A DNA stretch of 64,000 nucleotides from Burkholderia latens (GTDB lineage: Bacteria; Pseudomonadota; Gammaproteobacteria; Burkholderiales; Burkholderiaceae), in assembly GCF_902499045.1 (NCBI RefSeq), contig NZ_CABVPL010000002.1, positions 62,001 through 126,000 on the forward strand, given 5' to 3'. Of the stretch, positions 32,641-40,827 are shown piece by piece. A model generated the notes under the pieces. That model saw only the letters and a list, made by a program, of their open reading frames with translations, was not told where the DNA came from and ran no database searches. Each line of letters starts with the position of its first letter. The first letter of the stretch is position 1. The translations under genes and the position numbers were made by a program.

Positions 32641-32945
32641 TTTGGCGTCCGTTTTTTCACGCGGCGCGCCGATTCGTTGAGTCCTCAACGATTTACCCGC
32701 AAACGCCGCATCCACTGACGCGCGTCGGCCACCGCCTACGTCATCGGCAATACCCTGACTTGCGGGCGCGCAAATTTGAGATAAATTGATTGAAGGAATA
32801 CGGCTTCATTTGCCGAGCGCCGGTATTTCGGATGTTTCACTCAAGAGGTTCGATGAAGTTGCCGTTTACGCATACAGCACCGCAGCGTTGACGGACTGCC
32901 ACTCGAGCGGCCTCGCTGCGACGCGCTTCCTCTCTGGAGCCTGTC
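32641..32945. other. AT-richer intergenic region before the fimbrial-like gene
   Basis: About 300 bases contain A/T-rich patches (for example around 32772-32800). Open frames here have no ribosome binding sites. A CTGGAG motif at about 32935 serves the gene at 32946. Confidence 0.4.
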
Positions 32946-33281
32946 ATGAAGCATCGCCTGTTTGCCGCCTCGGTAGCCTTGGCTGCCTCGCTTCTGGCGT
33001 CGTCCTCGTCGTTTGCCGCCGGCGCGTCCGGCGTCATCCACTTCACCGGCATGATCGTCGAGCCGCCGTGCTCGTTCGCGTTCGATACGGCCGATGCGGC
33101 GTCTCCGCGCGTGCGCCCCGACTGCCCTCGCCCAGCGAGCGGCCAGGTCGCGTTCGTCGACGCGGCGAGCCTGCGCACGCTCAAGACGGCGACCTTTACG
33201 CAGGCTTCGCGCGCAATCGTTTTACCTGACCGGCCGGGCAACGCGCGCACGCGGATGATCGCCGTCGTGACCTACCAGTAA
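32946..33281 (+). CDS. small exported protein resembling type 1 fimbrial subunit N-terminus
   Basis: A 111-residue protein with a signal peptide (residues 1-25, ending SSFAA). The mature start SGVIHFTGMIVEPPCSFAF has the G-x-I-x-F-x-G-x-I...C pattern at the beginning of chaperone-usher pilins, where the Cys forms a disulfide with a second Cys; Cys at about residue 60 (RPDCPRP) could serve. The typical pilin is 150-180 residues with a C-terminal donor-strand groove and a penultimate Tyr. Here the end is VVTYQ, which keeps a Tyr near the C-terminus. No chaperone or usher gene is nearby, so it is an orphan or degenerate pilin-like protein. Confidence 0.65.
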   Translation: MKHRLFAASVALAASLLASSSSFAAGASGVIHFTGMIVEPPCSFAFDTADAASPRVRPDCPRPASGQVAFVDAASLRTLKTATFTQASRAIVLPDRPGNARTRMIAVVTYQ

Positions 33282-33307
33282 GCCGCATAGCCGCGTGCCG
33301 TCGCGCA

Positions 33308-34180
33308 TCAGTCGCGATGGCACGCGATCCAGTCGCTGAACGCGCGGATCTTCTGCTGGCTGCCGACGTTTTCGGGATAGACGAAGAAGTAGCGGGCGCC
33401 GGTTTCGAGCACGATGTCGAACGGCCGTTCGAGCCGGCGCGCGGCGACGTCGTCGTCGACGAGCGTCACGTCGCCGATCGCGACGCCGAAGCCTTGCATC
33501 GCCGCGTTCGTCGCGAGATCCAGCGTGTCGAAGGTCGGCCCGCGCTCCGCGTCGACCGCATGTTCGCCCGCATGGTCGAGCCATGCGCGCCAGTCGCGAT
33601 GGTCGCGCGTCGGATGCAGCAGCGTATGGCGCGCGAGATCGCCGACGGCGTCGAGCGGCGCGGCCTGTCGCAGTTCGGGCGCGCACACGGGCGTCAGCCG
33701 CTCGTCGAACAGCGGCAGCGCGAACACGCCCGGCCCCGGCGACGTGCCGTAGACGACCGCCGCGTCGAACGGCTCGGTCGAAAAATCGACGACGTGCTGC
33801 CACGCGGTCGTGATCTGCACGTGGAGATCCGGATGTTCGCCCTGGAAGCGCATGATGCGCGGCAGCATCCAGCGCATCACGCAGGTCGGCACCTTCAGCG
33901 CGAGATCGGTGCGCTGCCGCGTGAGCTTCATCGAGATGTCCTCGATCCGCGCGAAGCTTTCGGTGACGACCGGCAGCAGCTGCTCGCCCTCGGCCGTCAG
34001 CGTGAGGCCCTTCGCATGGCGCTTGAACAGCGGGAAACCGTAATGCGCTTCGAGCGTCTGGATCTGCCGGCTCACCGCACCCTGCGTGAGGCACAGCTGC
34101 TCGGCCGCGCGCGTGAAGCTGCGGTGGCGGGCTACGGTCGAGAAGATCTGCAGCGCGTGCAGGGGCGGAAGTCGGCGCAT
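33308..34180 (-). CDS. LysR-family regulator, GcvA/AmpR-like
   Basis: A 290-residue regulator. The N-terminal helix-turn-helix LHALQIFSTVARHRSFTRAA, then EQLCLTQGAVSRQIQTLE, matches the GcvA/AmpR subgroup. The effector domain (about 90-285) includes LKVPTCVMRWMLPRIMRFQ, a hallmark of this subgroup. It lies 107 bases downstream of the class A beta-lactamase homologue on the same strand. In Burkholderia the AmpR-like PenR gene is normally divergent from penA or penB, so this arrangement differs. It may regulate the neighbouring gene, but there is no divergent promoter to support that. Confidence 0.88.
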   Translation of the reverse strand: MRRLPPLHALQIFSTVARHRSFTRAAEQLCLTQGAVSRQIQTLEAHYGFPLFKRHAKGLTLTAEGEQLLPVVTESFARIEDISMKLTRQRTDLALKVPTCVMRWMLPRIMRFQGEHPDLHVQITTAWQHVVDFSTEPFDAAVVYGTSPGPGVFALPLFDERLTPVCAPELRQAAPLDAVGDLARHTLLHPTRDHRDWRAWLDHAGEHAVDAERGPTFDTLDLATNAAMQGFGVAIGDVTLVDDDVAARRLERPFDIVLETGARYFFVYPENVGSQQKIRAFSDWIACHRD

Positions 34181-34287
34181 GACGGAGCGGGTAAACGGGC
34201 AATCGCGGACGATCGCGCGCCGGCAGCGGCGCGCGCTGATCGACACGATAAGCCAAACGCCGGCTTTGCGCGAGGTGCGCCGGACCG

Positions 34288-35187
34288 TCAGGCGGTTGCA
34301 GTGAGCGCGCCCGTCGCGATGCGCGCCGCCGACGCGACGACGTCCGCGCGGGCCGCCGCATCGGCACGCGGCTGCGTGAACGACACGGCCAGCACGATCG
34401 GCGCGCGCGACGGCGGCCACAGCACCGCGACATCGGTCGTCGTGCCGTAGCCGCCGGTGCCTGCCTTGTCCGCGATGCGCCAGCCTGGCGGCACGCCGGC
34501 CGCGATCCCGGCCGCGCCGCGTGCGCCGCCGGCCATCCATTCGATGAGCTGCGCGCGCTGCGGCTCGCGCAGCGTGTCGCCGAGCAGCAGCCGCTGCAGC
34601 GTGTCGGCCATCGCGACCGGCGTCGACGTATCGCGCTCGTCGCCGGGCGCAGCGCGGTTCAACTCCGGTTCCCAGTGATCGAGCCGGAACGTGGTGTCGC
34701 CGCTGTCGTGCGCGAACGACGTGACGGCCTGCGGGCCGCCGAGCACGCCCATCAGCAGATTGCCCGCGCCCTTGTCGCCCGACTGCAGCATCGCCGCGCA
34801 AAGCTGTGCGATCGTCATCCCGGTGTCGACGTGGCTTTCCGTCACCGGCGAGCCGGCCACGACTTCATAGCGGCGATACAGGACGCGGCGCGGCAGCAGT
34901 GACGCATCGAGCGTGCCGCGCGCGAGGATCGCGGCGGCCGCGACGACCGCGTAGGTGCCGCACAGCGGAAAGCGTTCGCGCGCACGATGCGCGATGCGGG
35001 TGCCGGTCGACGTATCGAGCGCGGCGACGCCGAGCCGGCCGTTCGACGCTTTTTCGAGCGCGGCGAGTTCGGTCTGGGCGACGTGGGCGCGCCCCTGGTC
35101 GGCGACGGGCGCCGACGAGCATGCGGCGACGAACGGTGCAGCGGCGGCGGCAAGCAACAGCGAACGACGTGTCGGAGAATGGTCCAT
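34288..35187 (-). CDS. class A beta-lactamase homologue lacking catalytic residues (pseudoenzyme)
   Basis: A 299-residue exported protein with the start MDHSPTRRSLLLAAAAAPFV, a Tat/lipoprotein-like signal (AAC, Cys23) very like Burkholderia PenA/PenB. The fold is complete, but catalytic motifs are altered. Ser70-x-x-Lys73 reads Gly77-Thr-Tyr-Ala80 (PLCGTYAV), SDN reads Gly137-Asp-Lys139 (QSGDKGAGN), and KTG reads Lys241-Ala-Gly243 (DKAGTGGYG). Glu173 (Glu166 in RLDHWEPELN) and Lys241 remain. The reading frame is open over its full length, so this is not simple decay. It cannot hydrolyse beta-lactams by the serine mechanism; binding or regulatory roles are possible. Confidence 0.88.
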   Translation of the reverse strand: MDHSPTRRSLLLAAAAAPFVAACSSAPVADQGRAHVAQTELAALEKASNGRLGVAALDTSTGTRIAHRARERFPLCGTYAVVAAAAILARGTLDASLLPRRVLYRRYEVVAGSPVTESHVDTGMTIAQLCAAMLQSGDKGAGNLLMGVLGGPQAVTSFAHDSGDTTFRLDHWEPELNRAAPGDERDTSTPVAMADTLQRLLLGDTLREPQRAQLIEWMAGGARGAAGIAAGVPPGWRIADKAGTGGYGTTTDVAVLWPPSRAPIVLAVSFTQPRADAAARADVVASAARIATGALTATA

Positions 35188-35389
35188 GGATGAATGGCGT
35201 TCTGTCGGAATCGGTGGCACGAAGCAACGCATCGACGATGCGCGCGCGTTCACGCCGACGGCCGGCTCGCGACGGCCTGCGCCGCGTGGTCCCCCCTAGA
35301 CGCCCGTCGGCCCCGCCCGCGGCGGGATTCGCATCAACAGGCCCTAGCGTAGCAGCGAGCGCGGCCGCGTTCCAGCCGCGCGGCCGGCG

Positions 35390-36244
35390 TCAGCCCTGCG
35401 ACGACGGCAGGTACGGCATCGGATTGACCGGCTTGCCGTCGCGCCGCACTTCGAACAGCAGCGCGACGCGCGAGTTGTCGAGGTCGCCCATCTCGGCGAT
35501 CGCGTCGCCCTGCCGCACGATGTCGCCGGTCTTCACGAGCAGCTTGCGGTTGTGCGCGTACGCGGTCAGGAAATCCGCGTTGTGCTGGACGATGATCAGG
35601 CTGCCGTAATCGTTCAGGCCGGTGCCCGCATACATTACGCGCCCGTCGGCCGCCGCGCGGACGAGATCGCCCGGATGGCCGGCGATCTGGATGCCGCGGT
35701 TCTGCCCCGGCCGGAATGCATCGACGATCTTGCCGCGTGCGGGCCACGTGAGCGATACCGCGCTCGCGTGCCGCTTCGTTTCCTGCACGACCCGCCGGTC
35801 GCTCGCCGTCGGCGCGCTCGCCTGCGCGCCGCCCGCCGCCGCATTGCTCGCGGCGGCCGGCGCGGCCGCCTGCGTGTTGCCGTTCGCGCCCGCCGCCTGC
35901 AGCGGCTGCGGCCGGACGATACGCAGCACCTGACCCATGCGCAACCGGCCGCGCGCGCCGAGCTTGTTCCACGTGCGCAGATCGGCGACGCTGCAGCCGT
36001 TCGCGGAAGCGATGCGCGACAACGTATCGCCGCGCTTCACCACATATTTCTGCGCGACGAGAATCGGCGCCTGCTGCGGCGCCGCTGGCGTGGCCGACGG
36101 CGCGGCGGCAGGCTGGGCCGTCGGCGATCCCGCGAGCGTGTCGCTCGGCGGAACGGACTCCGTGCTTGCACAACCGGCCATGACGAGCACGGCGGCCAGG
36201 GCGGACAGCCAGGCCGCGTTACGGTAAATCTCGCGCTGTTTCAT
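35390..36244 (-). CDS. NlpD-like lipoprotein with LysM and degenerate LytM (M23) domain
   Basis: A 284-residue outer-membrane lipoprotein (lipobox VMAGC, Cys25). A Pro/Ala linker leads to a LysM domain (67-110: YVVKRGDTLSRIASANGCSV, then GQVLRIV) that binds peptidoglycan. A second linker leads to an M23 domain (166-280). Catalytic zinc ligands are missing: Asn182 in QNRGIQIAG where HxxxD is expected, and Leu263 in LLFEVRRDGKPVNP where HxH is expected. Such degenerate LytM factors (NlpD, EnvC) activate cell-separation amidases rather than cutting. ATG 36244 with CGGAG upstream is preferred over 36280. No rpoS follows, so it is a paralogue of the housekeeping nlpD. Confidence 0.88.
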   Translation of the reverse strand: MKQREIYRNAAWLSALAAVLVMAGCASTESVPPSDTLAGSPTAQPAAAPSATPAAPQQAPILVAQKYVVKRGDTLSRIASANGCSVADLRTWNKLGARGRLRMGQVLRIVRPQPLQAAGANGNTQAAAPAAASNAAAGGAQASAPTASDRRVVQETKRHASAVSLTWPARGKIVDAFRPGQNRGIQIAGHPGDLVRAAADGRVMYAGTGLNDYGSLIIVQHNADFLTAYAHNRKLLVKTGDIVRQGDAIAEMGDLDNSRVALLFEVRRDGKPVNPMPYLPSSQG

Positions 36245-36478
36245 GGACGATCGACTCCGGTTTGACAATCTTTCAAGCATCTCAAAAACAGAACGGCCGA
36301 CGTGTAACCGGATGCAAACATTGATGACAAACGATCACGGACGGGGGGCCGGCGGATACTCGCTACCGGTAATACGGTCGAATTCGGAAAAACTTGACGG
36401 TTTTGGGTGTACCACGCGGAAAAATTCCGGGCGGCGCAATTATTTCGAACGGCTTTCAATGCATGCGCGCGCTTCCGC

Positions 36479-36589
36479 TCATCGCAGCCAGTCGGCGAGT
36501 TGCGCGCAGGCCCATGCGATGCCGATGCACAGGAACAACACGTGCAACGCGATCTTGAACGACACGCCCCATGACGGATCGATGCGCAT
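36479..36589 (-). CDS. 36-residue single-span membrane protein
   Basis: A short ORF beginning MRIDPSWGVSFKIALHVLFL and continuing CIGIAWACAQLADWLR. Residues about 12-31 form one hydrophobic helix, flanked by an N-terminal polar segment and a C-terminal Trp-Leu-Arg. The ribosome binding site GGAGGAG, about seven bases before the ATG, is one of the strongest in the window, which is the main evidence for translation. It diverges from the LysR gene at 36749 (159 bases between starts). I do not recognise a family. Small single-span proteins often modulate transporters or sensors. Confidence 0.6.
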   Translation of the reverse strand: MRIDPSWGVSFKIALHVLFLCIGIAWACAQLADWLR

Positions 36590-36748
36590 GACAGTCTCCT
36601 CCGCTTGACATGCGGCCATCTTCCGGCATCGATCGCGCCCCGAAAATGCGGAACCGGCGAACGGCGTCTCAGGCTGCGCCTGAGACCGGCGCGGCCGTTC
36701 CTGCTAACGTATCGGCCATACCAATTTCCATGTTCATGCGCCCCCACC

Positions 36749-37645
36749 ATGCGCTTCGATCTGACCGACCTGCGGCTCTTCCTGAACATTTGCGAAGCCG
36801 GCACGATCACGGGCGGCGCCGAGCGCACCCACATCACGCTGCAGGCCGCGAGCGAGCGCATCCGCGGGATGGAGGACGAGCTCGGCGTGCCGCTGCTGCA
36901 CCGGACCAAGTCGGGCGCGCAGCCGACCGACGCCGGCCGCGCGCTCGAGCACCACGCACGCACGGTGCTGCAGCAGATCGACCATATGCGCGGCGAACTG
37001 CAGCAGTACGGCCAAGGGTTGCGCGGGCACATCCGGCTGCTGTGCAATACGGCGTCGCTGAGCGAATACCTGCCCGACGCGCTCGCCGCGTATCTGCCGC
37101 ATCACCCGAAACTGTCGATCAGCGTCGAGGAGCGCTCGAGCCAGGAGATCGTGCATGCGATCCGCAACAAGACGGCCGACGTCGGCATCGTCGCCGATTC
37201 GGTCGGGCTGGGCGGCCTCGAACAGAAGCCGTTTCGCGAGGACTGGCTGATCGCGGTCGTGCCGGCCGCGCACCCGCTCGCCGCGCGCGAGAACGTCGCG
37301 TTCGACGAGATCGCCGACGCGGACTTCATCGGACTCACCGACGGCAGCGCGCTGCAAGTCCATCTCGCGGATCAGGCGCGTGCGCTCGGCAAGCGGATCC
37401 GCTACCGTGTGCAGCTGAAGAGCTTCGACGCAATCTGCCGCGTGATCGAAAGCGGCGTCGGGATCGGCATCGTGTCGCGCCATGCGGCCGAGCGCGCGAT
37501 GCAGACGATGGACGTGCGGCTCGTCGAGCTGTCCGATGCGTGGAGCCACCGCCGGCTCACGCTGTGCGCGCGCTCGTTCGACGCGCTGCCGAAGTACACG
37601 CAGGCGTTCGTGTCGTACCTGTCGGGCGACGCGCCGCCACGCTGA
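36749..37645 (+). CDS. LysR-family transcriptional regulator
   Basis: A 298-residue regulator. The HTH reads FDLTDLRLFLNICEAGTITG, then GAERTHITLQAASERIRGME (residues 1-62). The effector domain (about 90-295) contains GHIRLLCNTASLSEYLPDAL, TADVGIVADSVGL and IESGVGIGIVSRHAAERAM. It is divergent from the 36-residue membrane ORF and upstream of a SnoaL-like gene on the same strand (54-base gap), either of which could be its target. It belongs to the subgroup that often controls TauE/SafE or efflux genes, but the ligand is unknown. Confidence 0.88.
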   Translation: MRFDLTDLRLFLNICEAGTITGGAERTHITLQAASERIRGMEDELGVPLLHRTKSGAQPTDAGRALEHHARTVLQQIDHMRGELQQYGQGLRGHIRLLCNTASLSEYLPDALAAYLPHHPKLSISVEERSSQEIVHAIRNKTADVGIVADSVGLGGLEQKPFREDWLIAVVPAAHPLAARENVAFDEIADADFIGLTDGSALQVHLADQARALGKRIRYRVQLKSFDAICRVIESGVGIGIVSRHAAERAMQTMDVRLVELSDAWSHRRLTLCARSFDALPKYTQAFVSYLSGDAPPR

Positions 37646-37699
37646 ACCCCGCATATCGTCCGGGAACGACCGGGCTCGTCACGAGGAGGCACCGCAGTC

Positions 37700-38086
37700 A
37701 TGACCGAATCCGACCTCGCCATCCGCTACCGCGCGTATATCGACTGCCTGAACCGGCAGGATTGGGCCACGCTCGGCGAGTACGTCGCGGACAACGTGAT
37801 CCACAACGACCGCCCGCTCGGCCTTGCCGGCTACCGCGCGATGCTGGAGCAGGACTTCCGCGACATTCCCGATCTCCGTTTCGACGTTCGTCTGCTCGTG
37901 TGCGAACCGCCGCGCGTCGCATGCCGGCTGCGCTTCGCCTGTGCGCCGAAAGGGACGTTCATGGGGCTGGCCGTCGACGGCCGCAAGGTCACGTTCGCCG
38001 AGAACGTGTTCTACGAATTCCACGACGGCAAAATCCGGCAGGTCTGGTCGGTCATCGACAAGGCGGCGATCGAGAAACAGCTGTAG
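37700..38086 (+). CDS. SnoaL-like (ester cyclase/NTF2-fold) protein
   Basis: A 128-residue cytosolic protein with the SnoaL/NTF2-like alpha+beta barrel. The features are YRAYIDCLNRQDWATLGEYV, DNVIHNDRPLGLAGYRAML, IPDLRFDVRLLVCEPPRVAC and the closing EFHDGKIRQVWSVIDKAAIE. Family members cyclise or hydrolyse small polyketides or are uncharacterised. GAGGAGG lies at about 37682-37688. It follows the LysR gene and probably shares its transcript. The substrate is unknown. Confidence 0.82.
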   Translation: MTESDLAIRYRAYIDCLNRQDWATLGEYVADNVIHNDRPLGLAGYRAMLEQDFRDIPDLRFDVRLLVCEPPRVACRLRFACAPKGTFMGLAVDGRKVTFAENVFYEFHDGKIRQVWSVIDKAAIEKQL

Positions 38087-38150
38087 CGTCGTCGAAGCGG
38101 CGCGCTGTTGCGCGCGGTCGCCGCCGGCGGCATGCAGCGTGAGTCATGAG

Positions 38151-38162
38151 GTTAACGTTTTC
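38151..38162. promoter_or_regulatory. distal LacI-type operator-like site
   Basis: GTTAACGTTTTC matches the proximal operator GAAAACGTTTTC at 10 of 12 bases and lies 235 bases upstream of it. Two such sites could support repression by DNA looping. Confidence 0.35.
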
Positions 38163-38354
38163 TTACCGGATTGAGCAGAAATTCGCTTCGACGCCACGCG
38201 CTTGCTCGTCGCTTCGACGCCGTTCTCTCGCGCGATGACGGCCCGACCATCAAGAAAGAAACCGCCTATATTTCCATGTAGTTTCACCTTCCGTTCCTGA
38301 GCGCATTCGCGTCGCCATTCGGGTTTCTACCGTCGCATCCGATGTAAAAGTTCA

Positions 38355-38397
38355 TTGACATCGCGCCGACCGCTGCTTAAATTGAGAAAACGTTTTC
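38355..38397 (+). promoter_or_regulatory. promoter with LacI/GalR-type operator
   Basis: TTGACA (38355-38360) and TTAAAT (38377-38382) are spaced by 16 bases. The perfect palindrome GAAAACGTTTTC (38386-38397) covers the expected transcription start at about 38389. The central CG flanked by A4/T4 is typical of LacI/GalR-family sites. No LacI-type gene is in the window. Confidence 0.65.
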
Positions 38398-38579
38398 CAA
38401 TGCTCGAGCGCGATGCCTGTCCCGGCCCGCGCAAGGGGAACGCTTGCGCGCGCGATTTGCGATTCAGGCCGTCCGTCTTCAGGGATCAGGGTTGCAGGGC
38501 GGAAGCCGGGTACGGGCATCGCGCGCCGCATCGGCCACACGTGCCCGTGCTTCACCACTATTCAAAAACTGGAGACACC

Positions 38580-40742
38580 ATGCATCCGCGCAGCAGATTC
38601 GCGCTCGGCGCCGCGCTCAGCGCCCTTTCCGTCCTGTTCGTCAGCGCGTGCGGCGGCAACGACGTGACCGACACGCCGTCGTCGCCTCCGCCATCCGCCA
38701 CGCCCACGCTCGCGCCGAACTCGCTGCAGGCGCTCGTCTACGGCGCGCCCGACACCAGCGTGCCGGCCGGCACGAACGTTCCGGCCACGATGATGGGCCA
38801 GATGCGCGCGCTGTTCGACCTGATCCGGAAATCGCCCGACTTCACGCAGGTCGTGATGGATCTCGGCGACGGCACGCCCGTTCACGTGCTCGACACGAAT
38901 ACCGGCGACAAATTCCTGCCCGGCAAGCTTGCGCTCGGCCTGTCGTACATCCTGATCGACATGAAGTCGAAGAACGACCCGCAATACGCGAGCTACCTCG
39001 CGACCTACCAGACGATCACGACCGCGATGATGGCGCAATCTGGCGCCAGCTACGCGTATGCGAACACGTCGTGGGGCGAGTACTACTATCTCGTCGCGTT
39101 GAACAACCTGAAGGCGCACGGGATGCTCAACGAAGTCTTCAGCGACGCGATGCTCGCGACGCTGCAGCAGCGGCTCACCTTCTGCGACATGTTCGGCCCC
39201 GATGCGAGCGGCAAGACCAATACGTGCCCGGCCGCCGGCACGCCGATCGACGTCGCGTCGCTCAACACCGCGCAGAACTACTATGCGGTGTCCTACGGAA
39301 TCGCCGGGCTGCGCCAGAAGCTCGGCTGGAGCAGCCCGTCATTCGCGTCGAAGACCGATCCGGCGGTCGCGACGATGAGCGCGCGCGACGCGCTGCTGTA
39401 CACGCTGACGAACCACATCCGCAACGACTCGTCGGGCGGGTTCTCCGACGAAGCATCGAACACGCACACGACCTACTACGACCAGGCGCGCTTCGACCGC
39501 TACAGCACGCTGCTGATCGGCGAAGTGGTCGAGCGCACGTTCGAGATGGGCAACGAAGCGAATCTCACGCCGGAGCTGAAGGGCTATCTGCGCAAGTCGG
39601 TCGACCTGATCCTGCCGCAGCTGAATGCCGACGGCCAGGGCTTCAACTATGGCCGCTCGATCGGCCCGTACGGCGATTCCGCGTTCATGGAAGTGCTGAC
39701 GGCCGCGGCCAATGCCGGCGTGCTGACCGACCGGGAGAAGCAGGTTGCGTATGCGTTCATCTACCAGGCCGCGCGTCGCTTCGATACGTACTGGTACGAC
39801 CCGTCGCTGCCGACGCCGTCGGTGAACATGTGGGTCAAGGGCCGCGGCACCGACGCGTATCGCGGCAAGCCGCGCGTGATGGGCGAGAACTTCAGCCTGC
39901 TGCACCAGTACCTGTACGTGAACGCGTGGTGGAACAAGCTCGGCTTCGGCGGCAAGGCACCGATGGCCGATTCGGATTACACCGCGTGGCTCGACGCGCT
40001 GCCGCGCTACACGCTCACCTGGTACAACCAGCCGGGCGACGCCGCGCATCCGTACAGCGCCGCGCTGCTCACCGTGCGCGACGGCCGCCGCGTGATCAAT
40101 CTGAACCTCAGCCAGGCGCCCGACTACAACGCGTACACGCCGTATTACCCGGTGCCGTTCTCCGACAAGCTGATCTACGGCACGACCGACCTCGGCTATG
40201 CGCTGCTGGTGCCGCAGGTGGCGTACAACGCGAAGACCTACCTTCCCGTCACGTACTACAAGAACCTGAATGTGCAGCAGAGCAACGGCCAGGTGATCGT
40301 GTCGTTCGATACGACGAAGTTCCGGCTCGCGTCGAAGAACGCCGCGTACACGACGGATCTCGACCTGCAGGTGCATACGGTGCTGACGTTCGCGCACGGC
40401 ACGATCGCGCGCAGCGATACGCTGAGTTCGAACACGCTCGCCGGCAACCTCGCGGTGGAGACGGACTTCACGTCGTTCGCGGATTTCGCGTCGACGCAGG
40501 CCAATGGCGACGGTGTGTCGGTGACGTACGCGAACGACGCCGCGACCGGCTACGCGGCGTCCGGGTTCGACAACTGCGCGCTGTCCGCCTTCGACACGGC
40601 AAACGGCGCGACGAATCCGCTGTCGACGACGCCGATCGGGCAGCTGCATTCGAACTTCGCGTGCACGACGAAGCCGTTCGCGCTCGGCGCGGGCGCGACC
40701 CGCACGGTCGGGTGGACGCTGAAGTACGCGGTTCCGGCGTGA
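38580..40742 (+). CDS. large exported lipoprotein, possible polysaccharide-active enzyme
   Basis: A 720-residue protein. The signal peptide ends with the lipobox FVSAC (Cys24), followed by a Thr/Pro/Ser linker. Residues about 60-430 look mostly helical, with repeated Tyr/Trp-rich segments (SGASYAYANTSWGEYYYLVA, FDTYWYDPSLPTPSVNMW), reminiscent of an alpha/alpha toroid. Residues about 440-720 look beta-rich (DLDLQVHTVLTFAHGTIARS). Such an order occurs in polysaccharide lyases of the PL8/PL12/heparinase type. I cannot name a family or catalytic residues. GGAG at about 38570 supports ATG 38580. The LacI-type operator upstream supports a carbohydrate link. A 13-bp stem-loop follows. Confidence 0.6.
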   Translation: MHPRSRFALGAALSALSVLFVSACGGNDVTDTPSSPPPSATPTLAPNSLQALVYGAPDTSVPAGTNVPATMMGQMRALFDLIRKSPDFTQVVMDLGDGTPVHVLDTNTGDKFLPGKLALGLSYILIDMKSKNDPQYASYLATYQTITTAMMAQSGASYAYANTSWGEYYYLVALNNLKAHGMLNEVFSDAMLATLQQRLTFCDMFGPDASGKTNTCPAAGTPIDVASLNTAQNYYAVSYGIAGLRQKLGWSSPSFASKTDPAVATMSARDALLYTLTNHIRNDSSGGFSDEASNTHTTYYDQARFDRYSTLLIGEVVERTFEMGNEANLTPELKGYLRKSVDLILPQLNADGQGFNYGRSIGPYGDSAFMEVLTAAANAGVLTDREKQVAYAFIYQAARRFDTYWYDPSLPTPSVNMWVKGRGTDAYRGKPRVMGENFSLLHQYLYVNAWWNKLGFGGKAPMADSDYTAWLDALPRYTLTWYNQPGDAAHPYSAALLTVRDGRRVINLNLSQAPDYNAYTPYYPVPFSDKLIYGTTDLGYALLVPQVAYNAKTYLPVTYYKNLNVQQSNGQVIVSFDTTKFRLASKNAAYTTDLDLQVHTVLTFAHGTIARSDTLSSNTLAGNLAVETDFTSFADFASTQANGDGVSVTYANDAATGYAASGFDNCALSAFDTANGATNPLSTTPIGQLHSNFACTTKPFALGAGATRTVGWTLKYAVPA

Positions 40743-40770
40743 GCGGCACGATCGCCATCCCGTGACGATT

Positions 40771-40801
40771 CCCGAAGCCGGTTGCCGGAACCGGCTTCGG
40801 G
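40771..40801. terminator. stem-loop between convergent genes
   Basis: CCCGAAGCCGGTT (40771-40783) pairs with AACCGGCTTCGGG (40789-40801) in a perfect 13-bp stem. There is no T tract on the plus strand. It lies between the lipoprotein gene and the TauE/SafE gene and could end both transcripts. Confidence 0.65.
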
Positions 40802-40827
40802 ATCATCCATTCGGCGCCCGGCCGCAC

